Assembly (NCBI GenBank): GCA_017523005.1
Contig: JAFWXG010000221.1
Span: 1-5,271, forward strand
Length of the DNA stretch: 5,271 nt
Source of the DNA: Clostridia bacterium
Lineage (GTDB): Bacteria; Bacillota; Clostridia; RGIG6154
Direction of reading: 5' to 3'
Position numbers and translations under genes: made by a program. The notes under the pieces were generated by a model, which was given only the letters and a program-made list of their open reading frames with translations, was not told where the DNA came from and did no database searches. How positions within the stretch are numbered: the stretch's first letter is position 1; every line of letters begins with the position of its first letter. Of this stretch, positions 1-5,271 are shown in pieces.

Positions 1-525
1 CTCGTTTTCAACAAAAGGGAAAATGTTGTCTTTGGCTATATCAGATTTTACTATAAAGCATTTATCTCCAGCACAATTAAAAACAGTTTCCAAATCATAC
101 AGGTTAATTGTTTTATTGTCAGGCAAATCGAAATTCATCTTGGTACCGTCGATATCTTTTTTTTTGGCAACAAAACCTGCACAAGAGGCAAGTGTGGATA
201 TTTTATTCAAATGCATTTTGATAATTTCTATGGAGTTTTTTGCCATTAAATCGTCAGAGTCGACACAAATAACCAAATCTCCATTAGAAGAATTAACTCC
301 CAAATTATAGGCTGTATGCTTTCCGCCGTTGGCTTTTCTGATGTATGTAATTTTGAATTTATCTTCTTTTATATAAGAATTGATAAGTTCCTCTGTATTG
401 TCTGAAGAACCGTCATCAACAACTATCCATTCAAAATCATTTGAATTTTGTTCAACCAGACTTTTGTAAAGTCTGGGCAGTAAATCGGCCCTGTTATATG
501 TAGGTGTTACAATACTTAATAACAT
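1..525 (-). CDS. Family 2 glycosyltransferase (GT-A fold), 3' end beyond window
   Basis: Partial gene. The first 175 codons are present and the reading frame is open through the left edge. The product is probably a cytoplasmic enzyme, associated with the membrane face, that transfers a sugar from a nucleotide sugar to a lipid-linked polysaccharide intermediate. Visible GT2 marks are the N-terminal strand SIVTPTYNR (residues 4-12), the nucleotide-binding VVDDGSSDNTEEL (35-47), NGGKHTAYNLG (66-76) and the metal-binding VDSDD (88-92). The segment from about 153 on (GDKCFIVKSDI, then FPFVENE) matches the part of this subfamily just before a conserved Glu-Lys-Phe, so the catalytic C-terminal half is mostly missing. 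The start is the only sensible ATG, preceded by AAGGAG with 5 bases between. It lies 28 bases after the GT32-type gene in the same operon. Odd points are a run of nine A in the mRNA (157-165) and two strong inverted repeats near the 5' end. The family is certain; the sugar and linkage cannot be told. Confidence 0.93.
   Translation of the reverse strand, partial: MLLSIVTPTYNRADLLPRLYKSLVEQNSNDFEWIVVDDGSSDNTEELINSYIKEDKFKITYIRKANGGKHTAYNLGVNSSNGDLVICVDSDDLMAKNSIEIIKMHLNKISTLASCAGFVAKKKDIDGTKMNFDLPDNKTINLYDLETVFNCAGDKCFIVKSDIAKDNIFPFVENE
429..446. repeat. Perfect 7-bp inverted repeat next to the previous one
   Basis: ATTCAAA and TTTGAAT surround a 4-base loop (436-439), nine bases downstream of the first hairpin in mRNA direction. 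It is A/T-rich and weaker, lying in the codons for NSNDFE of the same glycosyltransferase gene. Seen directly; function unknown. Confidence 0.5.
456..476. repeat. Perfect 9-bp inverted repeat inside the GT2 gene
   Basis: CCAGACTTT and AAAGTCTGG flank a 3-base loop (465-467). In the mRNA of the minus-strand gene this can form a nine-pair hairpin around codons 17-23. No U-tract follows, so it is not an intrinsic terminator. It lies in the codons for RLYKSLV, a conserved helix, so chance or coding constraint is possible. Confidence 0.6.
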
Positions 526-553
526 AAAATCTCCTTGTGGTTATTAGCAAACT

Positions 554-1261
554 TTATTTCTTCAGCCATGAAAAACAATCATCGCCGAAAATACGATGGA
601 ACGGCTTAGCAACAGTTTTTATGATTTTCTTGTTTAACGGCAACCATGATACATCATACCAGTGAATACAATAACTATTTTTTGTGGAATTGTTTATGGC
701 TTTTATGTAGTCATAGGGCGAAAAATATTCCTTTGGGAAAATAAGATTTCCGTCAATTTCCTGTTTTTCATTATTAGGCTTTAAGCCCTTCTCATATAAC
801 ATTTTTGATAAAACATCGACATTTGTTGTTGTGTCAATAGTTCCATCAGTGTTTTTGAAAATTCTGTTGCTGTATGTATCAAGGAATTCTTTAATCAGAG
901 TATTCTTAGGACAAACAGCCATGAATGATGTTGCAACAAAGTTTTTTTCTTCAAAACCAAACACGCCGTCGTTTGCAAGTAAATCATCGAATGACTTTAA
1001 AACTTCGACATCTGTATCTAAATATATACCGCCATATGTGTATAGTGCATACAGACGGGCGTAGTCACTTACGAATGCGTATTTTTTAGCATTGTAAGCT
1101 TCCTTAACATATTGAATGGAACAGACATCAATATTTGTTTCATTCCATTCGATTATTTCGTAGTCGGGGCAAAATTTGCGCCATGTATTTATGCATTTTC
1201 TTGCTGATTTTGGCAAAGGACTACCGCCAAACCAACAATAATGTATAATTTTTGGTATCAT
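554..1261 (-). CDS. GT32-type DXD-containing glycosyltransferase (capsular polysaccharide synthesis)
   Basis: Complete gene of 235 residues. It resembles bacterial glycosyltransferases with the DXD sugar-binding region (the Gly_transf_sug / GT32 type, related to Och1 and common in capsule and O-antigen loci). The N-terminus IPKIIHYCWFGG (2-13) is the hallmark first strand of this family. The core is DYARLYALYTYGGIYLDTDVE in positions 66-86, with the metal and nucleotide-sugar ligands Asp82 and Asp84. The C-terminal IHWYDVSW (199-206) fits the conserved His-Trp...Ser-Trp element. No signal peptide or membrane helix is seen, so a cytoplasmic enzyme acting at the membrane is likely. The start follows the stop of the upstream GT2 gene after a single base (TAA-a-ATG). 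Its binding site GAAAGGGA lies inside the end of that gene, which suggests translational coupling. It probably adds one sugar of the repeat unit; donor and acceptor are unknown. Confidence 0.93.
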   Translation of the reverse strand: MIPKIIHYCWFGGSPLPKSARKCINTWRKFCPDYEIIEWNETNIDVCSIQYVKEAYNAKKYAFVSDYARLYALYTYGGIYLDTDVEVLKSFDDLLANDGVFGFEEKNFVATSFMAVCPKNTLIKEFLDTYSNRIFKNTDGTIDTTTNVDVLSKMLYEKGLKPNNEKQEIDGNLIFPKEYFSPYDYIKAINNSTKNSYCIHWYDVSWLPLNKKIIKTVAKPFHRIFGDDCFSWLKK

Positions 1262-1262
1262 T

Positions 1263-2072
1263 TTAGTTCCCTTTCAATCTTTTTTTGTGAAGGTACATAT
1301 AAAGTGAAGTGGGTAACAAGCCTATAATAATTGGCTTTACTGCATAGAGATAATAGATTTTCTTAAGCTTTAGTGTTTTGATGGCTCTGCATACAACATG
1401 CGCATTATTTACTCTCGACCTGAAATTTCTTCTTATTTTTGCATTTCTGTCATCGCGCATTTTGTATAGTACTTCAGGAATATTATATCCTTTATACCCG
1501 TTCTGGTACATTTTAAGCCATAACTCATAGTCTTCAACACGAATATATTTTTTTGAAACGGTGTATCCGCCGACTTTTTCATAAGCTTCTCTCTTTATCA
1601 TGCAGGGAGCATGGCAGAAGGGAGTACTTCTAACAATATCGTTATACTTAGGTTCTCCTGATGCAGTGTTTTTTCCGAAAACACCTTGTTCATCAAAGTA
1701 TTCCATTTGGGTGCTTACAATAGCGTACTCAGGATTTTCTTCAAGAAATTTTACTTCTTTTTCAAATCGGGTAGGGAGAGAGATGTCATCTCCGTCCATT
1801 CTTGCTACATACTCTGTATCAGCGTATTTTAAGCAATGATTTAATGTGTAATTAAGCCCCATATTTTTATCATTTTTAATGAGGATGAATTTATCAGGAT
1901 ACTGCTCGGCATATTTCAGAGCAACATTATATGTGTTGTCAGTTGAACCATCGTCACACATAATCATTTTCCAGTCTGTATAAGTCTGGTCTAAAATTGA
2001 TTTTATTGCCTCGTCCAAGGTGCCTGCACAATTATATATGCCCATAATTACAGATATATTAGGGTTAGGCAT
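1263..2072 (-). CDS. Family 2 glycosyltransferase
   Basis: Complete gene of 269 residues, a normal length for a small GT2 enzyme of exopolysaccharide or capsule loci. Motifs in order are ISVIMGIYNC (6-15), the nucleotide-binding CDDGSTDNT (39-47), the metal-binding RMDGDD (91-96), the acceptor-region CHAPCMIKREAYEKVGGY (153-170) and the catalytic-base region VEDYELWLK (179-187, with Glu180 and Asp181). All the usual residues are present, so it should be active. The last 30 residues are hydrophobic and basic (about 239-262, then KKRLKGN). This suggests a C-terminal amphipathic or membrane-binding segment that keeps the enzyme near the lipid carrier. The start has AAAGGAAA nine bases upstream and lies 19 bases after the kinase gene. 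As the first glycosyltransferase after the adaptor and kinase it is probably one of the repeat-unit enzymes. Substrate specificity cannot be read from the sequence. Confidence 0.95.
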   Translation of the reverse strand: MPNPNISVIMGIYNCAGTLDEAIKSILDQTYTDWKMIMCDDGSTDNTYNVALKYAEQYPDKFILIKNDKNMGLNYTLNHCLKYADTEYVARMDGDDISLPTRFEKEVKFLEENPEYAIVSTQMEYFDEQGVFGKNTASGEPKYNDIVRSTPFCHAPCMIKREAYEKVGGYTVSKKYIRVEDYELWLKMYQNGYKGYNIPEVLYKMRDDRNAKIRRNFRSRVNNAHVVCRAIKTLKLKKIYYLYAVKPIIIGLLPTSLYMYLHKKRLKGN

Positions 2073-2091
2073 AATCAGATTTCCTTTCTTC

Positions 2092-2841
2092 CTATTTGTT
2101 ATTATCTACACTTTGAGCATAACCATATGTATAATAACTGCTTTTGTTTTTGTAGTAACGGTTTTTCTTTTCCTTTGAAGTAACGCCAAGCATGATTATG
2201 CCAATAACTTTAGCAGAAGCCTTTTTAAGTGTAGACATTGTTTCGTCTAAAAGGTCGTAAGTTGTAACATTTTCCTTGACAACAACAATTGCTCCTGTGC
2301 AGTGTCTTGTAATCAAAACTGTATCTGTAACAATGGGTGCAGGAGGGGTATCTATGAAAACATAATCATACTTTGCTTTTAGGCCTTCAAGAAGTTCTGC
2401 AAAGGCATCAGTTTCTAAAAGTTCTGCGGGGTTAGGAGGGATTTCTCCTGCTGTAAGAACATCAAAATTAGGCTGTACATTTTTCTGGATTGCATTTTCG
2501 AGTTCCGCAAATCCACAAACAATATCTGTAACACCTTCCTGTCGCTTTAATTTCAGATACTTATGAATTGTTGATTTTCTCAAGTCGCAGTCTACAAGTA
2601 TAACTTTGGCACCCATTTGTGCGTGAGTAATAGCTAAGTTTATAACAGTTGTTGTCTTGCCTTCTCCGGGGAATGAACTTGTAACGCATATTACTTTACC
2701 ACCATCAGATTTTGGTAATGAAAATCTGATGTTTGTACGGATGGATTTGAAGGTTTCAACTGTATCAAAATCGTTTGTATTAAGTAATATTCGTTCATTG
2801 TGAGTGGGTTTTGTTGTATCGTTAAATTTTATATTCAGCAT
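2092..2841 (-). CDS. CpsD/CapB-type bacterial tyrosine kinase (exopolysaccharide regulation)
   Basis: Complete gene of 249 residues, typical of the Gram-positive split BY-kinase, in which the cytoplasmic ATPase is separate from its membrane activator. Walker A is TSSFPGEGKTT (54-64), with Lys62 as the nucleotide lysine. Walker A' is VILVDCDLRK (80-89) and Walker B is YVFIDTPP (160-167). ETFKSIRTN (29-37) corresponds to the ring-forming EX2RX2R motif, but the middle Arg is Lys32. The C-terminus carries a tyrosine cluster (Tyr229, 230, 236, 237, 239, 241), the usual autophosphorylation tail. By family knowledge it forms rings, phosphorylates neighbours in trans when bound to the CapA/Wzz partner, and controls polymer length and export. 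The partner is encoded immediately upstream. The start is supported by GAAAGGA, though spacing to the ATG is long (about 10 bases). It could be misread as a ParA/MinD ATPase, but the Tyr tail and context argue for the kinase. Confidence 0.96.
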   Translation of the reverse strand: MLNIKFNDTTKPTHNERILLNTNDFDTVETFKSIRTNIRFSLPKSDGGKVICVTSSFPGEGKTTTVINLAITHAQMGAKVILVDCDLRKSTIHKYLKLKRQEGVTDIVCGFAELENAIQKNVQPNFDVLTAGEIPPNPAELLETDAFAELLEGLKAKYDYVFIDTPPAPIVTDTVLITRHCTGAIVVVKENVTTYDLLDETMSTLKKASAKVIGIIMLGVTSKEKKNRYYKNKSSYYTYGYAQSVDNNK

Positions 2842-2871
2842 AAGTAAATATCCTTTCTAAAGTAAAGTAAA

Positions 2872-3552
2872 TTACTCTATGATTTTTCCTAAAATAGATA
2901 CATTGTATCTTTTTGCTACATCTTCTGCGGAGTGAACTTTTTTATCTAAGATGCTGAGTAAAAATGCGAAGAAAACACCAATTAAAAGTCCAAAGAAAAT
3001 TGCAAAAACAAGATTGGTTGCAAGACCGTTGTCATTTGGACGGATAGGCTTAATAGGTTCGTCAACAACATAAGCGTGTCCGCCTTTAAAGATGTTAGAG
3101 AGTTTTGTTGGTGCCCTTTCTGCGATAGCAGATGCAATAACAAAGGCATCTTGCGGAGTTGAGGCGGTTACCTGGAAAGATAAAAGCTCTGTTTCATTTA
3201 CAGACTGGATTTTGGTCATGGATTGTATTTCGCTCCATGTAAAGCTTCCGTTAAGGCTTTTGCTCACATCCATCATAAAAGAACGGGTGCGAAGAGTTTC
3301 TATGTATGTTTCACTCAAAATTCGGGATGTAACAATATCTCCGACTATAATTGAACTGTTAGGATTGTCATCGGTTGTAGTGCCTTGGTTACTTACATAA
3401 ATTGACCCATTAGCGGTAAATGTATCAGGCGTATAAAAAATAGTTTTTATGCCCACGAAAAGCGTAAGTGCAAGAACAACACCCAGTATCATGAATTTGT
3501 AATTCCATATCATTTTAAAAATTTCTGCAATTGAAAAATCTTTTTCCCTCAT
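2872..3552 (-). CDS. Wzz/CapA-type chain-length determinant and kinase activator
   Basis: Complete gene of 226 residues and the first gene of the polysaccharide operon. It is a polysaccharide co-polymerase of the Gram-positive type, without a fused kinase domain. The layout is a short cytoplasmic N-terminus, a first membrane helix (about 19-38), an external domain (about 40-178) and a proline-containing stretch DEPIKPIRPND (164-174) that is typical just before the second helix. The second helix spans about 179-202, followed by a cytoplasmic tail DKKVHSAEDVAKRYNVSILGKI. By homology the tail would dock on and activate the kinase encoded 30 bases downstream, and the outer domain would influence polymer length. 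The start ATG has a strong GAAGGAG site with 8 bases between. A near-consensus promoter lies about 100 bases upstream. Family assignment is secure from topology plus motifs and the adjacent kinase; which polymer it serves is unknown. Confidence 0.95.
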   Translation of the reverse strand: MREKDFSIAEIFKMIWNYKFMILGVVLALTLFVGIKTIFYTPDTFTANGSIYVSNQGTTTDDNPNSSIIVGDIVTSRILSETYIETLRTRSFMMDVSKSLNGSFTWSEIQSMTKIQSVNETELLSFQVTASTPQDAFVIASAIAERAPTKLSNIFKGGHAYVVDEPIKPIRPNDNGLATNLVFAIFFGLLIGVFFAFLLSILDKKVHSAEDVAKRYNVSILGKIIE

Positions 3553-3655
3553 TAGATAATCTCCTTCGCTTGTAAAGTTGATAGGTGGTGTCGATTTTTG
3601 TAAAAAAATTAAACTATACTCGTATTTTTCTACATATTAAATGTACACATTTATT

Positions 3656-3684
3656 ATTTTACTACTATTTGTGTGATTTGTCAA
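3656..3684 (-). promoter_or_regulatory. Sigma-A-type promoter of the polysaccharide operon
   Basis: On the minus strand the -35 box is a perfect TTGACA (3679-3684), the spacer is 17 bases, and the -10 box is TAAAAT (3656-3661), one mismatch from consensus. Transcription should start near 3649, giving a leader of roughly 97 bases before the Wzz-like gene. The leader is AT-rich. I see no recognisable riboswitch or attenuator in it, and no sequence obviously complementary to the GAAGGAG binding site. Basis: seen directly as a motif match; promoter activity is inferred. Confidence 0.75.
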
Positions 3685-3696
3685 TGGTTAAGGTCG

Positions 3697-3709
3697 TTTT
3701 TAGTAAAAA
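3697..3709. repeat. Small A/T palindrome at the centre of the divergent promoters
   Basis: TTTTTAGTAAAAA is a perfect inverted repeat with 6-base arms around a single G at 3703. This base is the exact midpoint of the 37 bp between the two -35 boxes, about 54 bases from each predicted transcription start. The position suits a shared UP element (contact for the RNA polymerase alpha subunit) or a dyad operator. The pattern is seen directly; the role is inference, and A/T tracts are common in such DNA. Confidence 0.45.
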
Positions 3710-3721
3710 GAATGGACATTG

Positions 3722-3750
3722 TTGACATTATAAAATATTTATGATAAAAT
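3722..3750 (+). promoter_or_regulatory. Extended -10 sigma-A-type promoter of the DnaD-like/helicase-loader operon
   Basis: Perfect TTGACA at 3722-3727, a 17-base spacer, and TAAAAT at 3745-3750, preceded by TGA so that an extended -10 (TGnTAAAAT) is present. The predicted start of transcription is about 3757, leaving a leader of about 29 bases that holds the ribosome binding site. The box lies over the upstream ATG at 3741, which therefore would not be in the mRNA. The -10 hexamer and spacing are the same as in the divergent promoter on the other strand. Confidence 0.8.
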
Positions 3751-3772
3751 TAAACGAAACAAAAAGAGTAAA

Positions 3773-3778
3773 AAGAGG
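3773..3778 (+). promoter_or_regulatory. Ribosome binding site deciding the start of the DnaD-like gene
   Basis: AAGAGG lies 7 bases before the ATG at 3786. The alternative ATG at 3741 has no purine-rich site in front of it, only A/T sequence that is itself the promoter. This site therefore favours 3786 as the start codon. Confidence 0.75.
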
Positions 3779-3785
3779 TACACGG

Positions 3786-4730
3786 ATGGTTTGTAAAACT
3801 GAAAGCACAAGTTCGGGCGGAGTGGCAATATCTGAGGGCTTTATACGCGATGAAATGCCTGGACTTAGCGAAATAGATGTTAAGTTATATTTGTTAATAA
3901 ATGCCTACGCTTGTTCTAAGTCTAAAGCTGAGTTGACGGTAATTTCTGGCATACTCAACATTACACCCGATGAAGTGCTTGAAAGTTTGAAGAGTCTTGA
4001 AAATAAGAAGCTCATTAAATTTACACCATCAACAATAACTGTTTTGGACAGGCAGTCAGAAAATGACGGCAAACCCGCTGTTTTTAAGGACTATACTCCC
4101 GAAGAAATTGCAAACCTTAAGGACAAAAATATAGATGCACTTACAACTTTTGCAGAGAAGAAATACGGAAAATTATTAAGTTATCGCGAAATAAGTGTAT
4201 TGGTAGGTTTGTATCATTATCTGGGTATGTCTAAAGAAGTCTTAATGATTTTGATTGAGTACACAGGTGCGCTTGGAAAAAAGACGATGAGTTACTTAAA
4301 GTCGGCAGCACTTTCGTGGCACGAAAAGCAGATTGATACACCTAAAAAAGCACATGAATATATTACATATCTTGAACAGCAGAAGAATTATCATGACGAA
4401 ATGAAAGAACTTTTAGGAATATACGGCAGAAACTTTTCAAAGAGAGAAGCGGAATTTTTAGATGCTTGGAGAGAGAAGTTTTCGCCAGAAGAAATTCAAA
4501 ATGCGTATGAAAAAGCAATAGATATGACAGGAAAAATTTCTTTTTCATATACAAATAAAATTCTTTTATCAGATGATAAAGATTTTGATGAAAAAGCAGT
4601 TCAAACTAAGCGTAAAACTAGTGTTAAGCCAACAAGATTTAATAATATAACCCCAAGTCGCACAGACTATGAGGCTGTAAAGGCAAAACGAAAGGAAGCG
4701 CTTAAAAATCGTTTTAAAACAAACAAGTAG
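3786..4730 (+). CDS. DnaD-domain primosome protein (DnaD/DnaB family)
   Basis: 314 residues from the ATG at 3786. A frame-consistent ATG at 3741 would add 15 residues but sits inside the promoter and lacks a binding site. The layout is a polar N-terminus, a winged-helix-like segment (about 18-80, from FIRDEMPGLSEIDVKLYLL to LENKKLIKF), and a first DnaB_2/DnaD domain (about 118-195) with the typical YLKSAALSWHEKQIDT (170-185). A second related domain (about 209-262) contains YGRNFSKREAEFLDAW and ends SFSYTNKIL. The tail is basic, with many Lys and Arg (about 270-314), and could bind DNA. By family knowledge such proteins remodel DNA at oriC or stalled forks and help recruit the replicative helicase. 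The next gene, a DnaC-like loader, starts 10 bases after the stop, which fits that role. The two-domain form is common in Clostridia, and whether to call it DnaD or DnaB is not settled by sequence. Confidence 0.9.
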   Translation: MVCKTESTSSGGVAISEGFIRDEMPGLSEIDVKLYLLINAYACSKSKAELTVISGILNITPDEVLESLKSLENKKLIKFTPSTITVLDRQSENDGKPAVFKDYTPEEIANLKDKNIDALTTFAEKKYGKLLSYREISVLVGLYHYLGMSKEVLMILIEYTGALGKKTMSYLKSAALSWHEKQIDTPKKAHEYITYLEQQKNYHDEMKELLGIYGRNFSKREAEFLDAWREKFSPEEIQNAYEKAIDMTGKISFSYTNKILLSDDKDFDEKAVQTKRKTSVKPTRFNNITPSRTDYEAVKAKRKEALKNRFKTNK

Positions 4731-4733
4731 GAG
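4729..4733 (+). promoter_or_regulatory. Ribosome binding site overlapping the upstream stop codon
   Basis: AGGAG starts inside the TAG stop of the DnaD-like gene (4728-4730) and is 7 bases before the ATG of the helicase-loader gene. This arrangement lets terminating ribosomes re-initiate, so the two products are probably made in a coupled way. Confidence 0.7.
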
Positions 4734-4740
4734 ATGAATT

Positions 4741-5271
4741 ATGGGATATCCTAAGGAAGTATACCAAGCTGTTAAAGATTACTATGAAATCCATCAGCAT
4801 GACGCGAAAAATGAACGAGACTACAGAAGAAAACAAATTTATGATAAACTGCCGCAAGTAGAGAAAATTGACAAAGAAATTCAAAAAATAGGACTTTCTT
4901 TATTGGAATTAGATTTGTCTGGAGAAAATGGAAAAAAAGAAGTTGAAAAAAGAAAAAAGCTTGTTATGGATTTAACCAGTGAACGGGGAGATGTTCTTAT
5001 CTCAGCGGGCTATGAAAGAGACTGCCTTGATATTAAATACTCATGCCCTGAATGTAATGATACAGGCGTTGTCGGAACACAATATTGTAAGTGTTTTCAG
5101 GAAGCCCTGAAAAAAGAGGCATTCCGTTCAGCAAACCTGCCTATTATGATGGACGAACAATCCTTTGATACATTTAGAATAGATGCGTACCCCGAAGAAG
5201 AACAGGAGAGTATGTCAACAGTATTTGCAGTATGTAAAGAATTTTCGCAAGATTTCAGTTCAGAAAGCAAA
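4741..5271 (+). CDS. DnaC/DnaI-like helicase loader (ATP-binding), 3' end beyond window
   Basis: Partial gene. 177 codons are present and open to the right edge; I translated them directly. The N-terminus (about 1-95) is charged and predicted helical. It leads into a Cys4 zinc-binding motif SCPECNDTG...YCKC with Cys102, Cys105, Cys116 and Cys118 (CxxC, ten residues, CxC). FRSANLPIMMDEQSFDTFRIDAYP (start 133) matches the linker just before the AAA+ core in clostridial DnaC-like proteins, where the consensus is an aromatic-rich 'F..F....Y' element. The Walker A and B motifs would come after the window end, so ATPase activity is inferred. By family knowledge the protein binds the hexameric helicase and loads it on single-stranded DNA, with the zinc region contacting the helicase. 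It follows the DnaD-like gene after 10 bases with an overlapping ribosome binding site. A transposon IstB-type ATPase is a less likely alternative, since those lack this zinc N-terminus. Confidence 0.88.
   Translation, partial: MGYPKEVYQAVKDYYEIHQHDAKNERDYRRKQIYDKLPQVEKIDKEIQKIGLSLLELDLSGENGKKEVEKRKKLVMDLTSERGDVLISAGYERDCLDIKYSCPECNDTGVVGTQYCKCFQEALKKEAFRSANLPIMMDEQSFDTFRIDAYPEEEQESMSTVFAVCKEFSQDFSSESK

Noticed and set aside
23..310. Plus-strand open frame opposite the left-edge glycosyltransferase
   Set aside because: It lies entirely antisense to a clear GT2 coding sequence with intact motifs, has no ribosome binding site, and its product resembles no family I recognise.
456..476. Intrinsic transcription terminator
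   Set aside because: The stem is perfect, but no U-run follows in the minus-strand transcript, and the site lies inside a conserved coding region.
831..1064. Plus-strand open frame opposite the GT32-type gene
   Set aside because: Antisense to the conserved DXD core of a real gene; no supporting start signals.
1600..1839. Plus-strand open frame opposite the complete GT2 gene
   Set aside because: Antisense to the catalytic motifs; low-complexity, unrecognisable product.
2860..2870. Short tandem AAGTA repeat between the Wzz-like and kinase genes
   Set aside because: Only two copies of a 5-base A/T-rich unit; likely chance.
3092..3400. Plus-strand open frame opposite the Wzz-like gene
   Set aside because: Antisense to the external domain of a well-supported membrane protein gene, with no promoter or binding site of its own.
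3553..3655. Riboswitch or attenuator in the polysaccharide leader
   Set aside because: About 97 bases of AT-rich sequence with no strong nested stems, no terminator, no recognised aptamer core and nothing that clearly pairs with the ribosome binding site.
3741..3785. 15-residue N-terminal extension of the DnaD-like protein
   Set aside because: It overlaps the -10 box of a strong promoter, has no ribosome binding site, and encodes a Lys/Arg-rich stretch that is not part of the winged-helix domain.
4363..4554. Minus-strand open frame opposite the DnaD-like gene
   Set aside because: Antisense to the second DnaB_2 domain; its Phe/Leu/Ser-rich composition is what the reverse of a Lys/Glu-rich gene gives.
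4741..5271. IstB-type transposon helper ATPase
   Set aside because: The long charged N-terminus with a Cys4 zinc motif and coupling to a DnaD-domain gene fit a chromosomal helicase loader; no transposase or terminal repeats are present.

Overview
The window looks like chromosomal DNA from a low-GC Gram-positive bacterium, most likely of the class Clostridia. The evidence is the AT-rich base composition, the strong AAGGAG-type ribosome binding sites, the sigma-A-type promoters (TTGACA, 17 bp, TAAAAT), a separate Wzz-like adaptor and tyrosine kinase pair of the Gram-positive CapA/CapB (CpsC/CpsD) type, and a DnaD-domain protein followed by a DnaC/DnaI-like helicase loader. No finer taxonomic assignment can be made from the sequence alone.

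Left part (1-3552, minus strand, read right to left): the promoter-proximal end of a capsule or exopolysaccharide operon. The order of transcription is a Wzz/CapA-type membrane adaptor, a CpsD/CapB-type cytoplasmic tyrosine kinase, a family 2 glycosyltransferase, a GT32-type DXD glycosyltransferase, and a second family 2 glycosyltransferase that runs off the left edge. Gaps between genes are 1 to 30 bases and each gene has its own ribosome binding site, so this is almost certainly one transcript. The adaptor and kinase would control polymer assembly and chain length, and the glycosyltransferases would build the repeat unit on a lipid carrier. The initiating sugar-phosphate transferase, flippase, polymerase and tyrosine phosphatase are not in the window and may lie further left.

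Middle (3553-3785): a compact divergent control region. Two nearly identical promoters stand back to back with 37 bp between their -35 boxes. A small A/T palindrome sits at the exact centre, at about -54 from both predicted transcription starts. The rightward promoter overlaps the most upstream ATG of the DnaD-like gene, so the real start must be the downstream ATG at 3786, which has a good ribosome binding site.

Right part (3786-5271, plus strand): a two-gene replication-initiation operon, a DnaD-domain protein and a DnaC-like helicase loader with an N-terminal Cys4 zinc motif. The loader is cut by the right edge before its AAA+ core. Together they would help load the replicative helicase at oriC or at restarted forks.

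I do not see a clearly new biological system. The best points for a second look are the symmetric divergent promoter, the corrected DnaD start, and two adjacent perfect hairpins early in the last glycosyltransferase gene. No tRNA, rRNA, CRISPR array, insertion sequence or intrinsic terminator was seen.
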